Shown here piece by piece: positions 1 through 10,120 of a DNA stretch of 37,047 nt. Under the pieces are notes generated by a model that was not told the origin of the DNA, made no database searches, and saw nothing but the letters and a program-made list of their open reading frames with translations. Position 1 is the first letter of the stretch. Every line of letters begins with the position of its first letter. Location of the stretch: contig JAFMIZ010000016.1 in the NCBI GenBank assembly GCA_017853715.1, positions 1 through 37,047 of the forward strand. Direction: 5' to 3'. The position numbers and the translations under genes were made by a program. This stretch comes from Pedosphaera sp. (GTDB lineage Bacteria > Verrucomicrobiota > Verrucomicrobiia > Limisphaerales > DSYF01).

Positions 1-3000
1 TTCCGCCAGAACCTGCTCGGTAAGCGCGTGGACTATTCCGGTCGTTCCGTGATCGTCATCGGTCCCGAGTTGAAGCTCAACCAATGCGGTCTGCCGAAGA
101 AGATGGCGCTCGTGTTGTTCGAGCCCTTCATCATCCGCCGCTTGAAGGAGCTCGGCTACGTTCACACCGTTCGTAGCGCCAAGAAGATGATCGAGCGCCA
201 GACAAAGGAAGTTTGGGACATTCTTGAAGAAGTGACGAAGGGACATCCGGTTCTCCTGAACCGCGCCCCCACGTTGCATCGCCTGTCCATCCAGGCGTTC
301 GAGCCACAGCTCATCGAAGGCGAAGCGATCCGCATTCATCCGCTGGTTTGCACCGCCTACAACGCGGACTTCGACGGTGACCAGATGGCCGTGCACGTTC
401 CGCTCTCCGTGGAAGCTCAGATGGAAGCGCGCCTGCTCATGCTGGCGACGAACAACATCTTCTCTCCCTCGAGTGGCAAGCCGATCATCACGCCTACGCA
501 GGACATCACGTTGGGTTGCTATTACCTCACGGCGGAACCTCGTTCCGTTCACAAGCAGCGCGACCGTAAACTGCTGTTCGGGTCCAAGGAAGAAGTTATC
601 TTCGCCCATGCTGACGGCGAGTTGCGCACGCACGAGCGCATCTTGCTCAAGAACCCCGATCATGGTGTGGACACCACTTGGGGCGACAAGGCCAAGAAGG
701 TCATCGAGACCACGGTGGGTCGCGTTACCTTCAGCGAAATCTGGCCGCCTGAACTCGGCTTCTACAACAAGGAAGTCCGCAAGGGCGAACTGGGTGACAT
801 GATCTGGCGCTGCTACAAGGTTGCCGGTCGTGAGAAGACCGTGACCATGCTCGACAAGCTGAAGGAAATCGGCTTCCGCGAGGCTACAAAAGCGGGCGTC
901 TCCATCGGTATTGATGACATGATCATCCCGAAGGAGAAGAACGAGGAAATTGATGCTGCTCAAAAGCAGATCAAGGAAATCGAGAAGCGCTATCGCAAGG
1001 GTCTCATTACGATGGGCGAGCGCTACAACCAGATCATTGATGCCTGGACCCACGCGACGGACAAGATCTCGAACGTGATGTTCAAGACCCTGGAAAACAA
1101 CCAAGGCAAGCAGGAATACAATCCCGTCTACCTCATGGTGCACTCTGGTGCACGTGGTAACAAACAGCAGGTGCGTCAGCTCGCTGGCGTCCGCGGTTTG
1201 ATGGCCAAGCCGGACGGCTCGATCATTGAAAAGCCGATTCTCTCGAACTTCCGTGAAGGTCTGACCGTGTTGGAATACTTCATCTCGACGCACGGTGCCC
1301 GTAAGGGCCTTGCTGACACGGCGCTCAAGACCGCTGACTCAGGTTACATGACCCGTAAGTTGGTGGACGTGGCGCAGGATGTGATCATCCGCGAATACGA
1401 CTGCGGCACCACGAATGGCATTTGGGTGTCACCCATCTACGAAGGTGACGACGTTGCAGTGAAGCTGGCTGACCGTTTGGTGGGCCGCTGCTCGGCAGAA
1501 GACATCATTGATCCGGCGAATCCGAAGGATTTCTTGGTTCGCGCCAATGACGAGATCGATGAGATCAAGGCCAAGGCGATTGACAATGCTGGTGTTGAGC
1601 GCGTGAAGATTCGCTCGGTGCTGACTTGCGAGAGCAAGCACGGCGTCTGTATCCATTGCTACGGCCGCAACCTGTCCACAGGCAAACATGCCGAGATGGG
1701 TGAGGCGGTCGGTATCATCGCCGCCCAGTCCATCGGTGAGCCCGGCACGCAGTTGACGATGCGCACGTTCCATACCGGTGGTGTGGCGGCGGGCACATTC
1801 AAGCAGCCAATCATCAAGGTGAAGCATGATGCGACAATCAAATACAACGAGTTGCGCACGGTCGAACTTGAGGATGGCAACACCATCGTGCTGAACAAGA
1901 ACGGTTCCATCTCGCTCCTGGGCGAAGATGGTCATGAACTGGAAAATCACAACATCGTGATCGGTGCGGTTGTCTCTGTCCGCGACGGCGGCAGGATCAA
2001 GAAGGGCGATACGCTTGCCCAGTGGGATCCGCACAACGTTCCGATTCTCTCCGACAAGGCGGGAACCGTGAAGTTCCACGACATCATCGAGGGCGTGACG
2101 ATGAAGCAGGAACTCGACGAAGCGACGGGGCAGGAGAACATCGTCATCATCGAGCACAAGGAAGATTTGCATCCGCAAATCCTCATCCTTGATGACAAGA
2201 AGGAAGCTGTCGCGAGCTACGCGATTCCCGCTGGCGCTCACGTTGTCGTGACCGAGGCGATGCAAATCGTCGCAGGCACACTGATGGCCAAGACGCCGCG
2301 TAAATCGGCGAAGACGAAGGATATTACCGGTGGTCTTCCGCGTGTGGCCGAGTTGTTCGAAGCACGTCGCCCGAAGGATGCTGCTGAGATCTCGAAGATT
2401 GACGGTATCGTTGACTTCGGTCCTAGCGTTCGCGGCAAGCGCTGCATCGTCATCAAGGATCCACAGACGCAGTTGGAAGAGGAGCACCTTATTCCGATCG
2501 GTAAGCACGTCATCGTGTTCAAGGGCGACTTCGTGAAGAAGGGCCAGCAGTTGACGGAAGGCCCGATGGATCCGCACGAGATTCTGGAGGTCCTCGGACC
2601 GCAGGAATTGCAGGAGCATTTGGTGAACGAAGTGCAGGAAGTTTATCGTCTTCAGGGTGTGACGATTAACGACAAGCACATCGAAATCATCGTGCGCCAA
2701 ATGTTGCGCAAGGTGCGCATCACTGAACCTGGTGATACGACCTTCCTATGGGGCGAGCAGATCGACAAGCTCGAGTTTGAGGCGGAGAACGCTCGCGTTG
2801 AGGAAATGGGCGGTAAGCCCGCCGAGGCTCAGCCTGTGTTGCTTGGCATCACCAAGGCCTCGCTCGAAACTGAGAGCTTCCTGAGCGCGGCGTCGTTCCA
2901 GGACACCACGCGTGTTCTGACCGAAGCCGCCACCCGGGCCAAGATTGATTATCTCCGCGGATTCAAGGAGAATGTCATCATGGGCCATATCATTCCCGCC

Positions 3001-3117
3001 GGTTCAGGCTTTGATCTGCATCGCAAACTGCGCATCAAGCCGCTGGTGGAAATAATTCAAGATGAACCAGCCGCAGAGGCCGGTGGAATCGAGTCAGAAC
3101 AGCCCGCAGCTCTCTGA
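1..3117 (+). CDS. rpoC: DNA-directed RNA polymerase subunit beta' (5' end cut off by window)
   Basis: This is the beta' subunit of RNA polymerase, which carries the catalytic Mg2+ site. The frame is open from base 1, so the N-terminal zinc ribbon and clamp lie outside the window and about 1038 residues remain. The absolutely conserved NADFDGD motif, whose three Asp residues chelate the catalytic Mg2+, is at fragment residues 121-127. The second zinc site shows as C468 followed by C543, C550 and C553 (motif [11 protein letters not shown]). The bridge-helix/trigger-loop region follows, with [16 protein letters not shown]. The C-terminus ends in an Ala/Glu-rich tail. It is followed on the same strand by rpsL, the usual bacterial rpoBC-rpsL-rpsG-fusA order. 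Identity is certain; only the 5' end is missing. Confidence 0.98.
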   Translation, partial: FRQNLLGKRVDYSGRSVIVIGPELKLNQCGLPKKMALVLFEPFIIRRLKELGYVHTVRSAKKMIERQTKEVWDILEEVTKGHPVLLNRAPTLHRLSIQAFEPQLIEGEAIRIHPLVCTAYNADFDGDQMAVHVPLSVEAQMEARLLMLATNNIFSPSSGKPIITPTQDITLGCYYLTAEPRSVHKQRDRKLLFGSKEEVIFAHADGELRTHERILLKNPDHGVDTTWGDKAKKVIETTVGRVTFSEIWPPELGFYNKEVRKGELGDMIWRCYKVAGREKTVTMLDKLKEIGFREATKAGVSIGIDDMIIPKEKNEEIDAAQKQIKEIEKRYRKGLITMGERYNQIIDAWTHATDKISNVMFKTLENNQGKQEYNPVYLMVHSGARGNKQQVRQLAGVRGLMAKPDGSIIEKPILSNFREGLTVLEYFISTHGARKGLADTALKTADSGYMTRKLVDVAQDVIIREYDCGTTNGIWVSPIYEGDDVAVKLADRLVGRCSAEDIIDPANPKDFLVRANDEIDEIKAKAIDNAGVERVKIRSVLTCESKHGVCIHCYGRNLSTGKHAEMGEAVGIIAAQSIGEPGTQLTMRTFHTGGVAAGTFKQPIIKVKHDATIKYNELRTVELEDGNTIVLNKNGSISLLGEDGHELENHNIVIGAVVSVRDGGRIKKGDTLAQWDPHNVPILSDKAGTVKFHDIIEGVTMKQELDEATGQENIVIIEHKEDLHPQILILDDKKEAVASYAIPAGAHVVVTEAMQIVAGTLMAKTPRKSAKTKDITGGLPRVAELFEARRPKDAAEISKIDGIVDFGPSVRGKRCIVIKDPQTQLEEEHLIPIGKHVIVFKGDFVKKGQQLTEGPMDPHEILEVLGPQELQEHLVNEVQEVYRLQGVTINDKHIEIIVRQMLRKVRITEPGDTTFLWGEQIDKLEFEAENARVEEMGGKPAEAQPVLLGITKASLETESFLSAASFQDTTRVLTEAATRAKIDYLRGFKENVIMGHIIPAGSGFDLHRKLRIKPLVEIIQDEPAAEAGGIESEQPAAL

Positions 3118-3143
3118 CAACCAAGAAAGTAACCAAATACTAG

Positions 3144-3171
3144 TTGCAACAAGAACGCTGTTTGTTAACAT
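3144..3171 (+). promoter_or_regulatory. possible sigma70-type promoter upstream of rpsL
   Basis: The rpoC-rpsL gap is 113 bases. It contains TTGCAA (3144-3149) and, 16 bases later, TAACAT (3166-3171), each matching 4 of 6 positions of the -35 and -10 consensus. This could give the str-type operon a promoter of its own, but the match is modest and rpsL may simply be read through from rpoBC. Confidence 0.3.
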
Positions 3172-3230
3172 CCGCGCTCCGTTTGACCTGTTTAGGGTTG
3201 AACAGCGCAATTCTTAGGATTTAGAGCGAA

Positions 3231-3635
3231 ATGCCGACCATTAATCAACTAGTCGCCAAGGGGCGACGAAAGCTGAACGTCAAGTCGAAGTCGCCAGCCC
3301 TCGAGGGCTCGCCCTTCCGACGCGGAGTGTGCATCCAAGTGATGACCCGCACACCCAAGAAGCCAAACTCCGCGATGCGCAAGGTCGCGAAGGTTCGTCT
3401 GACGAACGGTTACGAAGTCATCGCCTACATCCCGGATGAAGGTCACAACCTGCAGGAACACTCAATCGTGCTCGTGCGTGGTGGTCGTGTGAAGGATTTG
3501 CCCGGCGTGCGTTATCACATCGTGCGTGGAACCTTGGATGCTGCCGGCGTTGAAAAGCGTCGGGTGAGCCGCTCCAAGTATGGCGTGAAGCGTCCGAAGG
3601 ACACGAAGGCCGCCGCCGCAGCCGCCAACAAGTAA
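3231..3635 (+). CDS. rpsL: 30S ribosomal protein S12
   Basis: S12 sits at the decoding centre of the 30S subunit and is the classical streptomycin-resistance locus. The 134-residue protein has the expected start [13 protein letters not shown], the [15 protein letters not shown] segment and the conserved loop [15 protein letters not shown]. Wild-type-like Lys is present in the KKPNSA and GRVKDLPG loops. The C-terminus is extended by an Ala/Lys tail (KAAAAAANK), about ten residues longer than E. coli S12. No strong Shine-Dalgarno is visible before the ATG. It is followed 13 bases later by rpsG. Confidence 0.98.
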   Translation: MPTINQLVAKGRRKLNVKSKSPALEGSPFRRGVCIQVMTRTPKKPNSAMRKVAKVRLTNGYEVIAYIPDEGHNLQEHSIVLVRGGRVKDLPGVRYHIVRGTLDAAGVEKRRVSRSKYGVKRPKDTKAAAAAANK

Positions 3636-3648
3636 TCGTTTTTGAAAT

Positions 3649-4122
3649 ATGTCTCGTCGTCGTCAAGCAGATAAGCGTTCCATCGCCGTGGATGCGAAAT
3701 ACAACAGCTCGTTGGTTTCGCGTCTGGTCAGCACCGTCATGGTCTCGGGCAAAAAGACCACCGCACAGCGCATCGTTTACGGTGCCTTTGATAATATCTC
3801 CGAGAAGCTGCCGCAGGTCAGCCCGGTAGAAGTCTTGCAGCGTGCGGTTGACAATGCGAAGCCTCGCATTGAAACCAAAGCACGCCGCGTCGGTGGTGCT
3901 ACCTATCAGGTGCCGTTGGAAATCCCGAACGATCGCCAGATGGCGTTGGCCATCCGCTGGATGGTGGATTTTGCCGATGCGCGCAAGGGCACTCCCATGA
4001 AGGATGCGCTTGCGAACGAAATCATGGAAGCCTATCAGGCCCAGGGTAACGCGATTCGCAAGCGTGATGAAGTGCACAAGATGGCGCAGGCCAACAAGGC
4101 GTTCGCACATTTCCGCTGGTAG
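3649..4122 (+). CDS. rpsG: 30S ribosomal protein S7
   Basis: S7 is a primary binder of the 3' major domain of 16S rRNA and organises the 30S head. The 157-residue product has the usual length and motifs: MSRRRQADKR at the start, GKKTTAQRIVYGAFD, the RVGGATYQVPLEI beta-hairpin segment, and RWMVDFADARKGTPM. It lies 13 bases after rpsL, and only TTTTTGAAAT precedes the ATG, so no Shine-Dalgarno is evident. A terminator-like hairpin follows before fusA. Confidence 0.98.
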   Translation: MSRRRQADKRSIAVDAKYNSSLVSRLVSTVMVSGKKTTAQRIVYGAFDNISEKLPQVSPVEVLQRAVDNAKPRIETKARRVGGATYQVPLEIPNDRQMALAIRWMVDFADARKGTPMKDALANEIMEAYQAQGNAIRKRDEVHKMAQANKAFAHFRW

Positions 4123-4138
4123 AATTTAACTATACACA

Positions 4139-4167
4139 CGCCCCGGTCATGGCACTGGGGCGTTTTT
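4139..4167 (+). terminator. intrinsic terminator/attenuator between rpsG and fusA
   Basis: CGCCCCGG (4139-4146) pairs with CTGGGGCG (4155-4162) to give an 8-bp stem with one G-T pair and an 8-base loop, followed by five T. It lies 26 bases before the fusA start. It is probably a partial terminator that sets the rpsL-rpsG to fusA ratio, unless fusA has its own promoter. Confidence 0.75.
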
Positions 4168-4192
4168 ATTCTCAGGACATCAGGATTTAACA

Positions 4193-6364
4193 ATGTCAGA
4201 AGCAGCTAAATCGGTGAATTCGCCCAAGCGTCCTTACACGCTGGAGCGCACGCGTAACATTGGTATTGCCGCGCATATTGACGCCGGTAAGACCACCACG
4301 ACCGAGCGTATCCTCTATTACACGGGACTCATCCATAAGATGGGTGATGTGCATGACGGAAATACCGTGACGGACTGGATGGAGCAGGAGCGCGAGCGCG
4401 GCATCACCATCACCTCGGCTGCGACGACCTGCTATTGGACCCAGAAGAAGGACGGCACTTACAAGGCTTTCGAAGGCATCGCGCATCGCGTCAACATCAT
4501 CGACACTCCCGGCCATGTTGATTTCACGGCGGAAGTGGAGCGCTCGATGCGCGTGCTGGACGGGGCGGTCGCGGTGTTCTGTGGCGTTGCGGGCGTTCAA
4601 CCGCAGTCTGAAACCGTTTGGCGTCAGGCCACCAAATACAAGGTTCCGCGCATTGCATTCGTCAACAAGATGGACCGCACGGGCGCTAACTTTGAGAACG
4701 CCCTTAATGACATGCGCACCAAGCTGGGTGCCTATGCCTACCCAGTTGGCATTCCGCTCGGCAAGGAAGATAAGCTGCAGGGCATCATTGACGTCGTGAA
4801 CCAGAAGGCGATCGTTTATGATCCCACTGACGAAGCTGGCTTGAAGTTTGACGTCACTGAGATCCCCGCCGACTACAAGGATGCCGCCAAGACCGCTTTG
4901 ACCGAATTGGTGGACGCAGTTTCCAACAAGGATGACTCCATTGCGGAACTCGTGATTGAAGACAAGCCGGTCTCTCCCGAGTTGCTGAAGGCCGCCATCC
5001 GTCGTCTGACCTGCAAGATTGAATTTGTTCCCGTCATCGGCGGCTCTGCGTTCAAGAAACGCAACGTGCAATTCCTCGTAGATGCAGTGGTGGATTATCT
5101 GCCAAGCCCGCTGGACATTCCGCCTGCCGAAGGTGAAGTGCCCGGCGATGCGGAACAGCGCGTAGTCGCTCCCACGGACGACAATGCCAAATTCTGTTCG
5201 CTTGCGTTCAAGCTGTGGACCGACCCATTTGTCGGCAAGTTGGTTTTCTTCCGCGTTTACTCCGGCCAACTGACCAAAGGTGACACGATCTACAATCCCC
5301 GCACTCGCAAGCGCGAACGCGTCAGCCGCGTGATGATGATCCAAGCCGACAAGCGCCTTGACGTTGAAACCGTTTATGCCGGTGACATCGCTGCTCTTGT
5401 CGGTCTGCGCAACATCACCACGGGTGACACGCTGTGCAACGAAGAATTCGACATCAGTCTCGAGCCCCCGACGTTCCCTGAGCCCGTGATCAGCATGGCG
5501 ATCGAGCCTAAGACCAAGGGTGATCGCGAAAAGATGGTGGAAGGTTTGCAGCGCTTGGCGGAAGAAGATCCCACGTTCCGTTGCTTCACCAACGAAGAAA
5601 CCGGCCAGCTCATCATCGCAGGCATGGGTGAGCTGCACCTGGAAATCATTCGCGATCGCTTGATGCGTGAATTCAAGGTCGAAGCGAATGCAGGTGCACC
5701 GCAGATCGCCTATCGCGAGACGTTCACGGTTGCGGCAGAAGGCGAAGGCAAGTTCATCCGCCAGTCGGGTGGTCGTGGTCAATACGGTCACGCTTGCATC
5801 AAGGTGCAGCCGAATGAACGCGGCAAGGGAGTTGAAATTGAAAACGCCATCGTCGGCGGTGCTATTCCCAAGGAATATGTGCCGGCTGTCATTGACGGTT
5901 TGAACGAAGCGGTCAAAGGCGGCGTTCTTGCGGGCTACCCCATGGTGGACTTGAAGATCCAGATCGTTGACGGATCGTTCCACGAAGTGGACTCGAATGA
6001 ACTCGCGTTCAAGATGGCGGGCATCTTCGCATTGAAGGAGGCGGCCAAGCAGGCCAAGCCCATTTTGCTCGAACCCATCATGAAGGTGGAAGTCACCACG
6101 CCTGAAGAATATCAGGGTGATTTGCTCGGTGACTTGAACCGTCGTCGGGGCAAGATCGCCGCGATGGACAGCAAGGATCAGACATGCATTTTGCGCTCGG
6201 AGGTTCCGCTGTCCGAAATGTTCGGTTATGCGACCGCCATCCGTTCACTGTCGAAGGGCCGCGCGGCCTACTCGATGGAGCCATTCAATTTCGAGCCGGT
6301 GCCTAACAGCATCGTCGAGAAGATTCTGGATACCGCCAAAAACAGACCGGCGGCCCGGAGCTAG
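4193..6364 (+). CDS. fusA: translation elongation factor G
   Basis: EF-G is the cytosolic GTPase that drives ribosomal translocation and, with RRF, recycling. The 723-residue protein carries the P-loop AHIDAGKTTTTE at residues 27-38, the switch I region with RGITITSAAT, the G3 motif DTPGHVDF and the G4 motif NKMDR. Domain IV shows SGGRGQYGHA, and domain V shows RRRGKI with a C-terminal FGYATAIRSLSKGRA segment. It is slightly longer than E. coli EF-G (704 aa) because of a short N-terminal extension and loop differences. A CAGGA element lies about 10 bases before the ATG. It sits between rpsG and rpsJ; a tuf gene, often found here, is absent. Confidence 0.98.
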   Translation: MSEAAKSVNSPKRPYTLERTRNIGIAAHIDAGKTTTTERILYYTGLIHKMGDVHDGNTVTDWMEQERERGITITSAATTCYWTQKKDGTYKAFEGIAHRVNIIDTPGHVDFTAEVERSMRVLDGAVAVFCGVAGVQPQSETVWRQATKYKVPRIAFVNKMDRTGANFENALNDMRTKLGAYAYPVGIPLGKEDKLQGIIDVVNQKAIVYDPTDEAGLKFDVTEIPADYKDAAKTALTELVDAVSNKDDSIAELVIEDKPVSPELLKAAIRRLTCKIEFVPVIGGSAFKKRNVQFLVDAVVDYLPSPLDIPPAEGEVPGDAEQRVVAPTDDNAKFCSLAFKLWTDPFVGKLVFFRVYSGQLTKGDTIYNPRTRKRERVSRVMMIQADKRLDVETVYAGDIAALVGLRNITTGDTLCNEEFDISLEPPTFPEPVISMAIEPKTKGDREKMVEGLQRLAEEDPTFRCFTNEETGQLIIAGMGELHLEIIRDRLMREFKVEANAGAPQIAYRETFTVAAEGEGKFIRQSGGRGQYGHACIKVQPNERGKGVEIENAIVGGAIPKEYVPAVIDGLNEAVKGGVLAGYPMVDLKIQIVDGSFHEVDSNELAFKMAGIFALKEAAKQAKPILLEPIMKVEVTTPEEYQGDLLGDLNRRRGKIAAMDSKDQTCILRSEVPLSEMFGYATAIRSLSKGRAAYSMEPFNFEPVPNSIVEKILDTAKNRPAARS

Positions 6365-6398
6365 CAGTATAAACCATTAACAGATAATCGTTCTTTTT

Positions 6399-6707
6399 AT
6401 GGCAGGACAACGTATTCGAATCCGATTGAAGGCCTTTGACCATCGCGTCATTGACCAATCGGCCCGTGAAATTTCTGACACTGTGAAACGGACTGGCGCA
6501 CGCGTCGCCGGGCCGATTCCGCTTCCCACCCGCGTGGAGCGCTTCACCGTGCAACGCTCACCTCATGCTGACAAGAAGTCGCAGGAGACTTTCGAGCAAC
6601 GCACCCACAAGCGTCTCATTGACATCATCGAGCCGACTGCGAAGACCGTGGACGAGCTCAAGAAACTGAACCTGCCTGCGGGCGTGGATATCACCATCAA
6701 GATCTGA
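6399..6707 (+). CDS. rpsJ: 30S ribosomal protein S10
   Basis: S10 is a 30S head protein and also the partner of NusB/NusG in antitermination. The 102-residue product has the canonical [15 protein letters not shown] start, the GPIPLPT segment and the terminal [11 protein letters not shown]. It opens the S10-type cluster. A T-rich stretch, not a Shine-Dalgarno, precedes the ATG. It is followed 10 bases later by rplC with a GGAG ribosome-binding site. Confidence 0.98.
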   Translation: MAGQRIRIRLKAFDHRVIDQSAREISDTVKRTGARVAGPIPLPTRVERFTVQRSPHADKKSQETFEQRTHKRLIDIIEPTAKTVDELKKLNLPAGVDITIKI

Positions 6708-6717
6708 GGAGCGCGCC

Positions 6718-7434
6718 ATGCCAGTAGGAATTATAGCCAAGAAGTTGGGCCATACCCGCGTTTACGACGCGAATGGCGTCATCACCCCGGTCACCGTTGT
6801 ATTGGCCGGACCAAACCGTGTCCTTCAGGTCAAGACGGCCGAGAGCAAGGACGGCTACAGCGCCGTCCAGCTTGGCTTTGGCGACCAGAAGCCGCAACGC
6901 CTGACCAAGCCGAAGCTCGGTCACTTGAAGAAGCACGGCGTCGAAGTAAAGGACAAGAGCACCGATGCGATTTCCGGCGTTCAACGCATCCGCGAGTTCC
7001 GCAACTTCTCCAAGGAAGTGAAGACGGGAGACTTGCTCGGACCGGACGTATTTGCCGTGGGCGACTATGTGGACTGCATCGGCGTCACCAAGGGTCGCGG
7101 TTTTGAAGGTGTGGTCAAGCGCCACGCGTTTCGCGGTGGTGACTCCACGCACGGTGCCAAAGGCTGGCATCGTCGCTCGGGCGCCATCGGTCAGCGCCTG
7201 TTTCCCGGCACCGTCATGCGCGGCATGAAGATGCCCGGTCACATGGGACAAGTTCGCCGCACCGTTCAAAACCTTGAAGTGGTGCAAGTGCGTGCTGAAG
7301 ACAACATCCTTTTGATCAAGGGTTCGATTCCTGGTCCCGAAGGTGACTACGTCATCATTCGTGAATCCAAGAAACGCCCGAAGGGCTGGAAGAAGCCGAC
7401 GGCTTCCGCCGGCAAGAAGGACAAGAAGAAGTAA
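6718..7434 (+). CDS. rplC: 50S ribosomal protein L3
   Basis: L3 is an early-assembly 50S protein whose extension reaches towards the peptidyl-transferase centre. The 238-residue protein has [20 protein letters not shown] at the N-terminus, [20 protein letters not shown] and [16 protein letters not shown]. It has a basic tail ending KKDKKK and is about 30 residues longer than E. coli L3. GAGGAG lies just before the start. It is followed 12 bases later by rplD. Confidence 0.97.
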   Translation: MPVGIIAKKLGHTRVYDANGVITPVTVVLAGPNRVLQVKTAESKDGYSAVQLGFGDQKPQRLTKPKLGHLKKHGVEVKDKSTDAISGVQRIREFRNFSKEVKTGDLLGPDVFAVGDYVDCIGVTKGRGFEGVVKRHAFRGGDSTHGAKGWHRRSGAIGQRLFPGTVMRGMKMPGHMGQVRRTVQNLEVVQVRAEDNILLIKGSIPGPEGDYVIIRESKKRPKGWKKPTASAGKKDKKK

Positions 7435-7446
7435 GGAGCGCGAGCC

Positions 7447-8079
7447 ATGAAGATTTCCATTCAAGATACCAAAGGCAAGCAGCAGGGTGAACTCGAAGTG
7501 AAGTTCCCGCTGATTGAGAATTCCAAGGGTGAGCAAGCTGTGCACGATGTGGTCGTCGCTTATCGCGCAGCCCAACGCAGCGGGACTGCCAACACCAAGA
7601 CGGTCGGCGAAGTCGCCGGCACCAACAAGAAACCCTGGCGTCAAAAGGGCACTGGTCGCGCCCGCGCGGGCTCGTTCCGTTCCCCCCTGTGGCCCGGTGG
7701 CGGTGTGGTGTTCGGTCCCAAGCCGCGTGACTATTCCAAGAAGGTCAACAAGAAGACGCGCGACCTGGCTTTGCGCAAGGCTCTCAGCGAGCGCCTCAAG
7801 GCTGGGGACGTGGTCGTGGTTGACGCCCTGAACATTGCAGCGCCCAAGACCAGGGACATGGTCGCGGTGTTGAAGGCGTTGAAGCTCGACGGCACGACCT
7901 TGATCGTCCAGTCCGGCATCAACAAGAACCTCACGCTGGCTTCGCGCAACGTGCCGGATCTTTCGATCACCACCAGCGACAAGTTGAACACCTTTGACGT
8001 GCTGCGTCCGGACAAACTCGTCTTCACGAAGAGCTCGTTTGAACAAGTAGAGGCCCGTCTCGCCAAGGAGAACGCATGA
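7447..8079 (+). CDS. rplD: 50S ribosomal protein L4
   Basis: L4 is a 50S protein lining the exit tunnel; in gamma-proteobacteria it also represses its own operon. The 210-residue product shows the tunnel-loop signature KPWRQKGTGRARAGSFRSPLW followed by GGGVVFGPKPRDYS. GGAG lies 8 bases before the ATG. Its stop overlaps the rplW start (ATGA, 8076-8079), consistent with translational coupling. Confidence 0.97.
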   Translation: MKISIQDTKGKQQGELEVKFPLIENSKGEQAVHDVVVAYRAAQRSGTANTKTVGEVAGTNKKPWRQKGTGRARAGSFRSPLWPGGGVVFGPKPRDYSKKVNKKTRDLALRKALSERLKAGDVVVVDALNIAAPKTRDMVAVLKALKLDGTTLIVQSGINKNLTLASRNVPDLSITTSDKLNTFDVLRPDKLVFTKSSFEQVEARLAKENA

Positions 8080-8357
8080 ATAATTTCGATGTTATCAAGA
8101 CCGTCCGCCTGACCGAAAAGGGCACCCGGCAGGGCGAAAAGTATAATCAATACACGGTGGTTGCCGATCGTCGCGCCACGAAGATCCAGATCCGCAAGGC
8201 GGTGGAAGAACTCTTCAAGGTCAAAGTCACCGCCTGCAACACGTTGAACGTCCGCGGCAAGCTGCGTCGCCAACGCACCAAGCAGGAAGGTCGCACTTCC
8301 GACTGGAAGAAGGCGATCGTGACACTCAAAGACGGCGACAAAATCCAACTCACTTAA
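8076..8357 (+). CDS. rplW: 50S ribosomal protein L23
   Basis: L23 sits at the tunnel exit and docks SRP and trigger factor. The 93-residue product has [11 protein letters not shown], the basic loop [28 protein letters not shown] and the end GDKIQL, all expected for the family. AAGGAG lies before the ATG inside rplD. In most bacteria the next gene is rplB (L2); here it is rpsP, 10 bases away. Confidence 0.97.
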   Translation: MNNFDVIKTVRLTEKGTRQGEKYNQYTVVADRRATKIQIRKAVEELFKVKVTACNTLNVRGKLRRQRTKQEGRTSDWKKAIVTLKDGDKIQLT

Positions 8358-8367
8358 AAGGAATCCC

Positions 8368-8622
8368 ATGTCTGTTAAAATTCGTTTGAAGCGCGTTGGT
8401 GCGAAGAACAATCCGGCCTACCGCATTGTGGTGGCCGACAGCCGCAGTCCGCGCGATGGCAAGTTTATCGAGGAGATTGGCACCTACCTTCCCACCCAGA
8501 AGGCCAACAAGGTGAAGATCAACCTGGACCGTGCCAATTACTGGGTCGGCGTGGGCGCACAGCCCAGCGATACCGTGGCCAGCATGATCAAGAAGGCGAA
8601 GAAGGCTGCCACCGCAGCCTGA
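8368..8622 (+). CDS. rpsP: 30S ribosomal protein S16
   Basis: S16 is a 30S assembly protein. The 84-residue product has the signature [40 protein letters not shown] and [20 protein letters not shown] good Shine-Dalgarno (AAAAGGAA) precedes the ATG. The gene begins the rpsP-khpA-trmD-rplS set, which here continues an S10-type cluster. rimM, often found between rpsP and trmD, is missing. Confidence 0.97.
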   Translation: MSVKIRLKRVGAKNNPAYRIVVADSRSPRDGKFIEEIGTYLPTQKANKVKINLDRANYWVGVGAQPSDTVASMIKKAKKAATAA

Positions 8623-8636
8623 TCGCTCTGACCCAG

Positions 8637-8870
8637 ATGCAGGCGTTCCTAGAATACGTCGTCAAGGGCCTGGTCCAGTATCCGGACGAGGTCACGGTGA
8701 CGCCTGTGGAAAGCTCTGGGCAAACGATCTTTGAGTTACGTTTGAATTCTTCCGATGCAGGCCGGGTGATCGGCCGGCAGGGGCAGACCATCAATGCGAT
8801 CCGGTCCCTGTTGCAGGCAGGCAGCGCCAAGAAAGGGCTGCGCTGTTCGTTGGAATTGGTGGACCGTTAA
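8637..8870 (+). CDS. khpA: KH-domain RNA-binding protein KhpA
   Basis: This is a single-KH-domain RNA-binding protein of the KhpA/YlqC family; in Firmicutes it forms a dimer with KhpB/Jag. The 77-residue product shows LEYVVKGLVQYPDEV and the KH GxxG loop as GRQG (residues 46-49) inside RVIGRQGQTINAIRSLL. Length and position between rpsP and trmD are typical for the family. The RNA targets cannot be told from the sequence. Confidence 0.92.
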   Translation: MQAFLEYVVKGLVQYPDEVTVTPVESSGQTIFELRLNSSDAGRVIGRQGQTINAIRSLLQAGSAKKGLRCSLELVDR

Positions 8871-8903
8871 GCAGTGGAGCCTGCGAGGGCTTCGACCTCG
8901 AGC

Positions 8904-9590
8904 ATGAAGATTGACGTGCTCACCTTGTTTCCCGGCATGTTCGCCGGGCCGTTGGACGAAAGCATAGTCAAGCGGGCACGGAATGCGGGCCTGTTGGAAC
9001 TGGGGATTCATAATCTCCGCGACTGGACGCATGACCGACACAAGACGGTGGATGACCGGCCGTTCGGTGGAGGGCCGGGAATGTTGCTCAAGCCTGAGCC
9101 GATTTTTGAGGCGGTGGAGCAACTGGCGGTTGAGCAGACCAAAGTGGTTTTGCTTTGTCCGCAGGGACGACGGTTCAATCAGGCGATTGCGCGTGAACTG
9201 TCTCAGAATCAGCACTTGCTGCTGGTTTGTGGCAGTTACGAAGGGTTCGACGAGCGAATCCGCGAGGCGCTGGCGGATGATGAATTATCCATCGGCGACT
9301 TTGTGCTGACGAACGGGGCTTTGCCAGCGATGGTTGTGGTAGATGCGGTGACGCGGCTGTTACCCGGGGTGCTGGGGGATGACGAAAGTTCATCCGACGA
9401 GTCGTTCAGTCAGGGGTTGTTGGAATACCCGCACTATACGCGGCCCGCTGAGTTTCGAGGAATGAAGGTGCCGGAAGTGCTGCTCTCCGGTAACCACGCG
9501 GAGATTGAGCGATGGCGAAAAGAGCAGGCATGGCTGCGAACCGCAGCCCGGCGACCGGATCTCGGAGATTCGGGCGAAGTTAAACCATAG
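8904..9590 (+). CDS. trmD: tRNA (guanine-37-N1)-methyltransferase
   Basis: TrmD uses S-adenosylmethionine to methylate G37 next to the anticodon, preventing +1 frameshifting. The 228-residue protein begins [13 protein letters not shown]; an in-frame GTG at 8874 would add ten non-conserved residues, so ATG 8904 is preferred. Key features are [10 protein letters not shown] (residues 51-60), the trefoil-knot SAM loop [10 protein letters not shown] (110-119), [17 protein letters not shown], and the catalytic region [19 protein letters not shown] with the expected Asp. It is cytosolic, works as a dimer, and is followed by rplS as in most bacteria. Confidence 0.96.
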   Translation: MKIDVLTLFPGMFAGPLDESIVKRARNAGLLELGIHNLRDWTHDRHKTVDDRPFGGGPGMLLKPEPIFEAVEQLAVEQTKVVLLCPQGRRFNQAIARELSQNQHLLLVCGSYEGFDERIREALADDELSIGDFVLTNGALPAMVVVDAVTRLLPGVLGDDESSSDESFSQGLLEYPHYTRPAEFRGMKVPEVLLSGNHAEIERWRKEQAWLRTAARRPDLGDSGEVKP

Positions 9591-9611
9591 ATTTTTGAAA
9601 GGTAGAAGATT

Positions 9612-9986
9612 ATGAACCAGGCATTGTTGGACAAGATTGAGAAGGAACAGTATCGCAAGGACGAAGCCAGCTTCAACGTTGGCGATAGCGTGCGGGTTCA
9701 CACCCGCGTCGTCGAAGGTGAAAAGGAACGTATCCAGATTTTTGCTGGCGTCGTGATCGGTCGTCGTGGCCATGGCCTCAACGAGAGCTTCACCGTCCGC
9801 CGTATTAGCTACGGCGAAGGTGTGGAGCGCGTATTCCCGATTCATTCGCCGCGCGTGGACAAGATTGAAGTTGAGCGGAAGGGCGAAGTTCGCCGCGCCA
9901 AGCTGACTTACCTGCGCAAGCGCATCGGCAAGGGTGCAACGCTGGTCAAGGAAAAGGGCGAAAAGGTGGTTGAAGCCGCCAAGTAG
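9612..9986 (+). CDS. rplS: 50S ribosomal protein L19
   Basis: L19 lies at the 30S-50S interface. The 124-residue product shows [56 protein letters not shown] and [14 protein letters not shown], all family hallmarks. GAAAGGTAG precedes the ATG. It is the last gene of the ribosomal block and is followed by a strong hairpin. Confidence 0.97.
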   Translation: MNQALLDKIEKEQYRKDEASFNVGDSVRVHTRVVEGEKERIQIFAGVVIGRRGHGLNESFTVRRISYGEGVERVFPIHSPRVDKIEVERKGEVRRAKLTYLRKRIGKGATLVKEKGEKVVEAAK

Positions 9987-10009
9987 AGGGGTATACGCCA
10001 CAGATTTCA

Positions 10010-10044
10010 CAAGGGCGAGGAGTGATCCTCGCCCTTGTTCGTTT
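10010..10044 (+). terminator. strong intrinsic terminator after rplS
   Basis: A perfect 12-bp stem, CAAGGGCGAGGA (10010-10021) with TCCTCGCCCTTG (10026-10037), encloses a GTGA tetraloop and is followed by the T-rich TTCGTTT. It ends the ribosomal protein/trmD transcription unit. Confidence 0.85.
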
Positions 10045-10120
10045 GCCGGCTTGCGTTGGCTGCTTGACTGGCTGCGATGACGGCGAATATTGGGACAATG
10101 TAAACTTCAACCAGCCCATT

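Noticed and set aside
1429-2700. 423-codon - strand frame across rpoC
   Set aside because: It is antisense to conserved rpoC sequence with no motif of its own.
4196-5983. 595-codon - strand frame across fusA
   Set aside because: It is antisense to EF-G and produced by high-GC codon bias.
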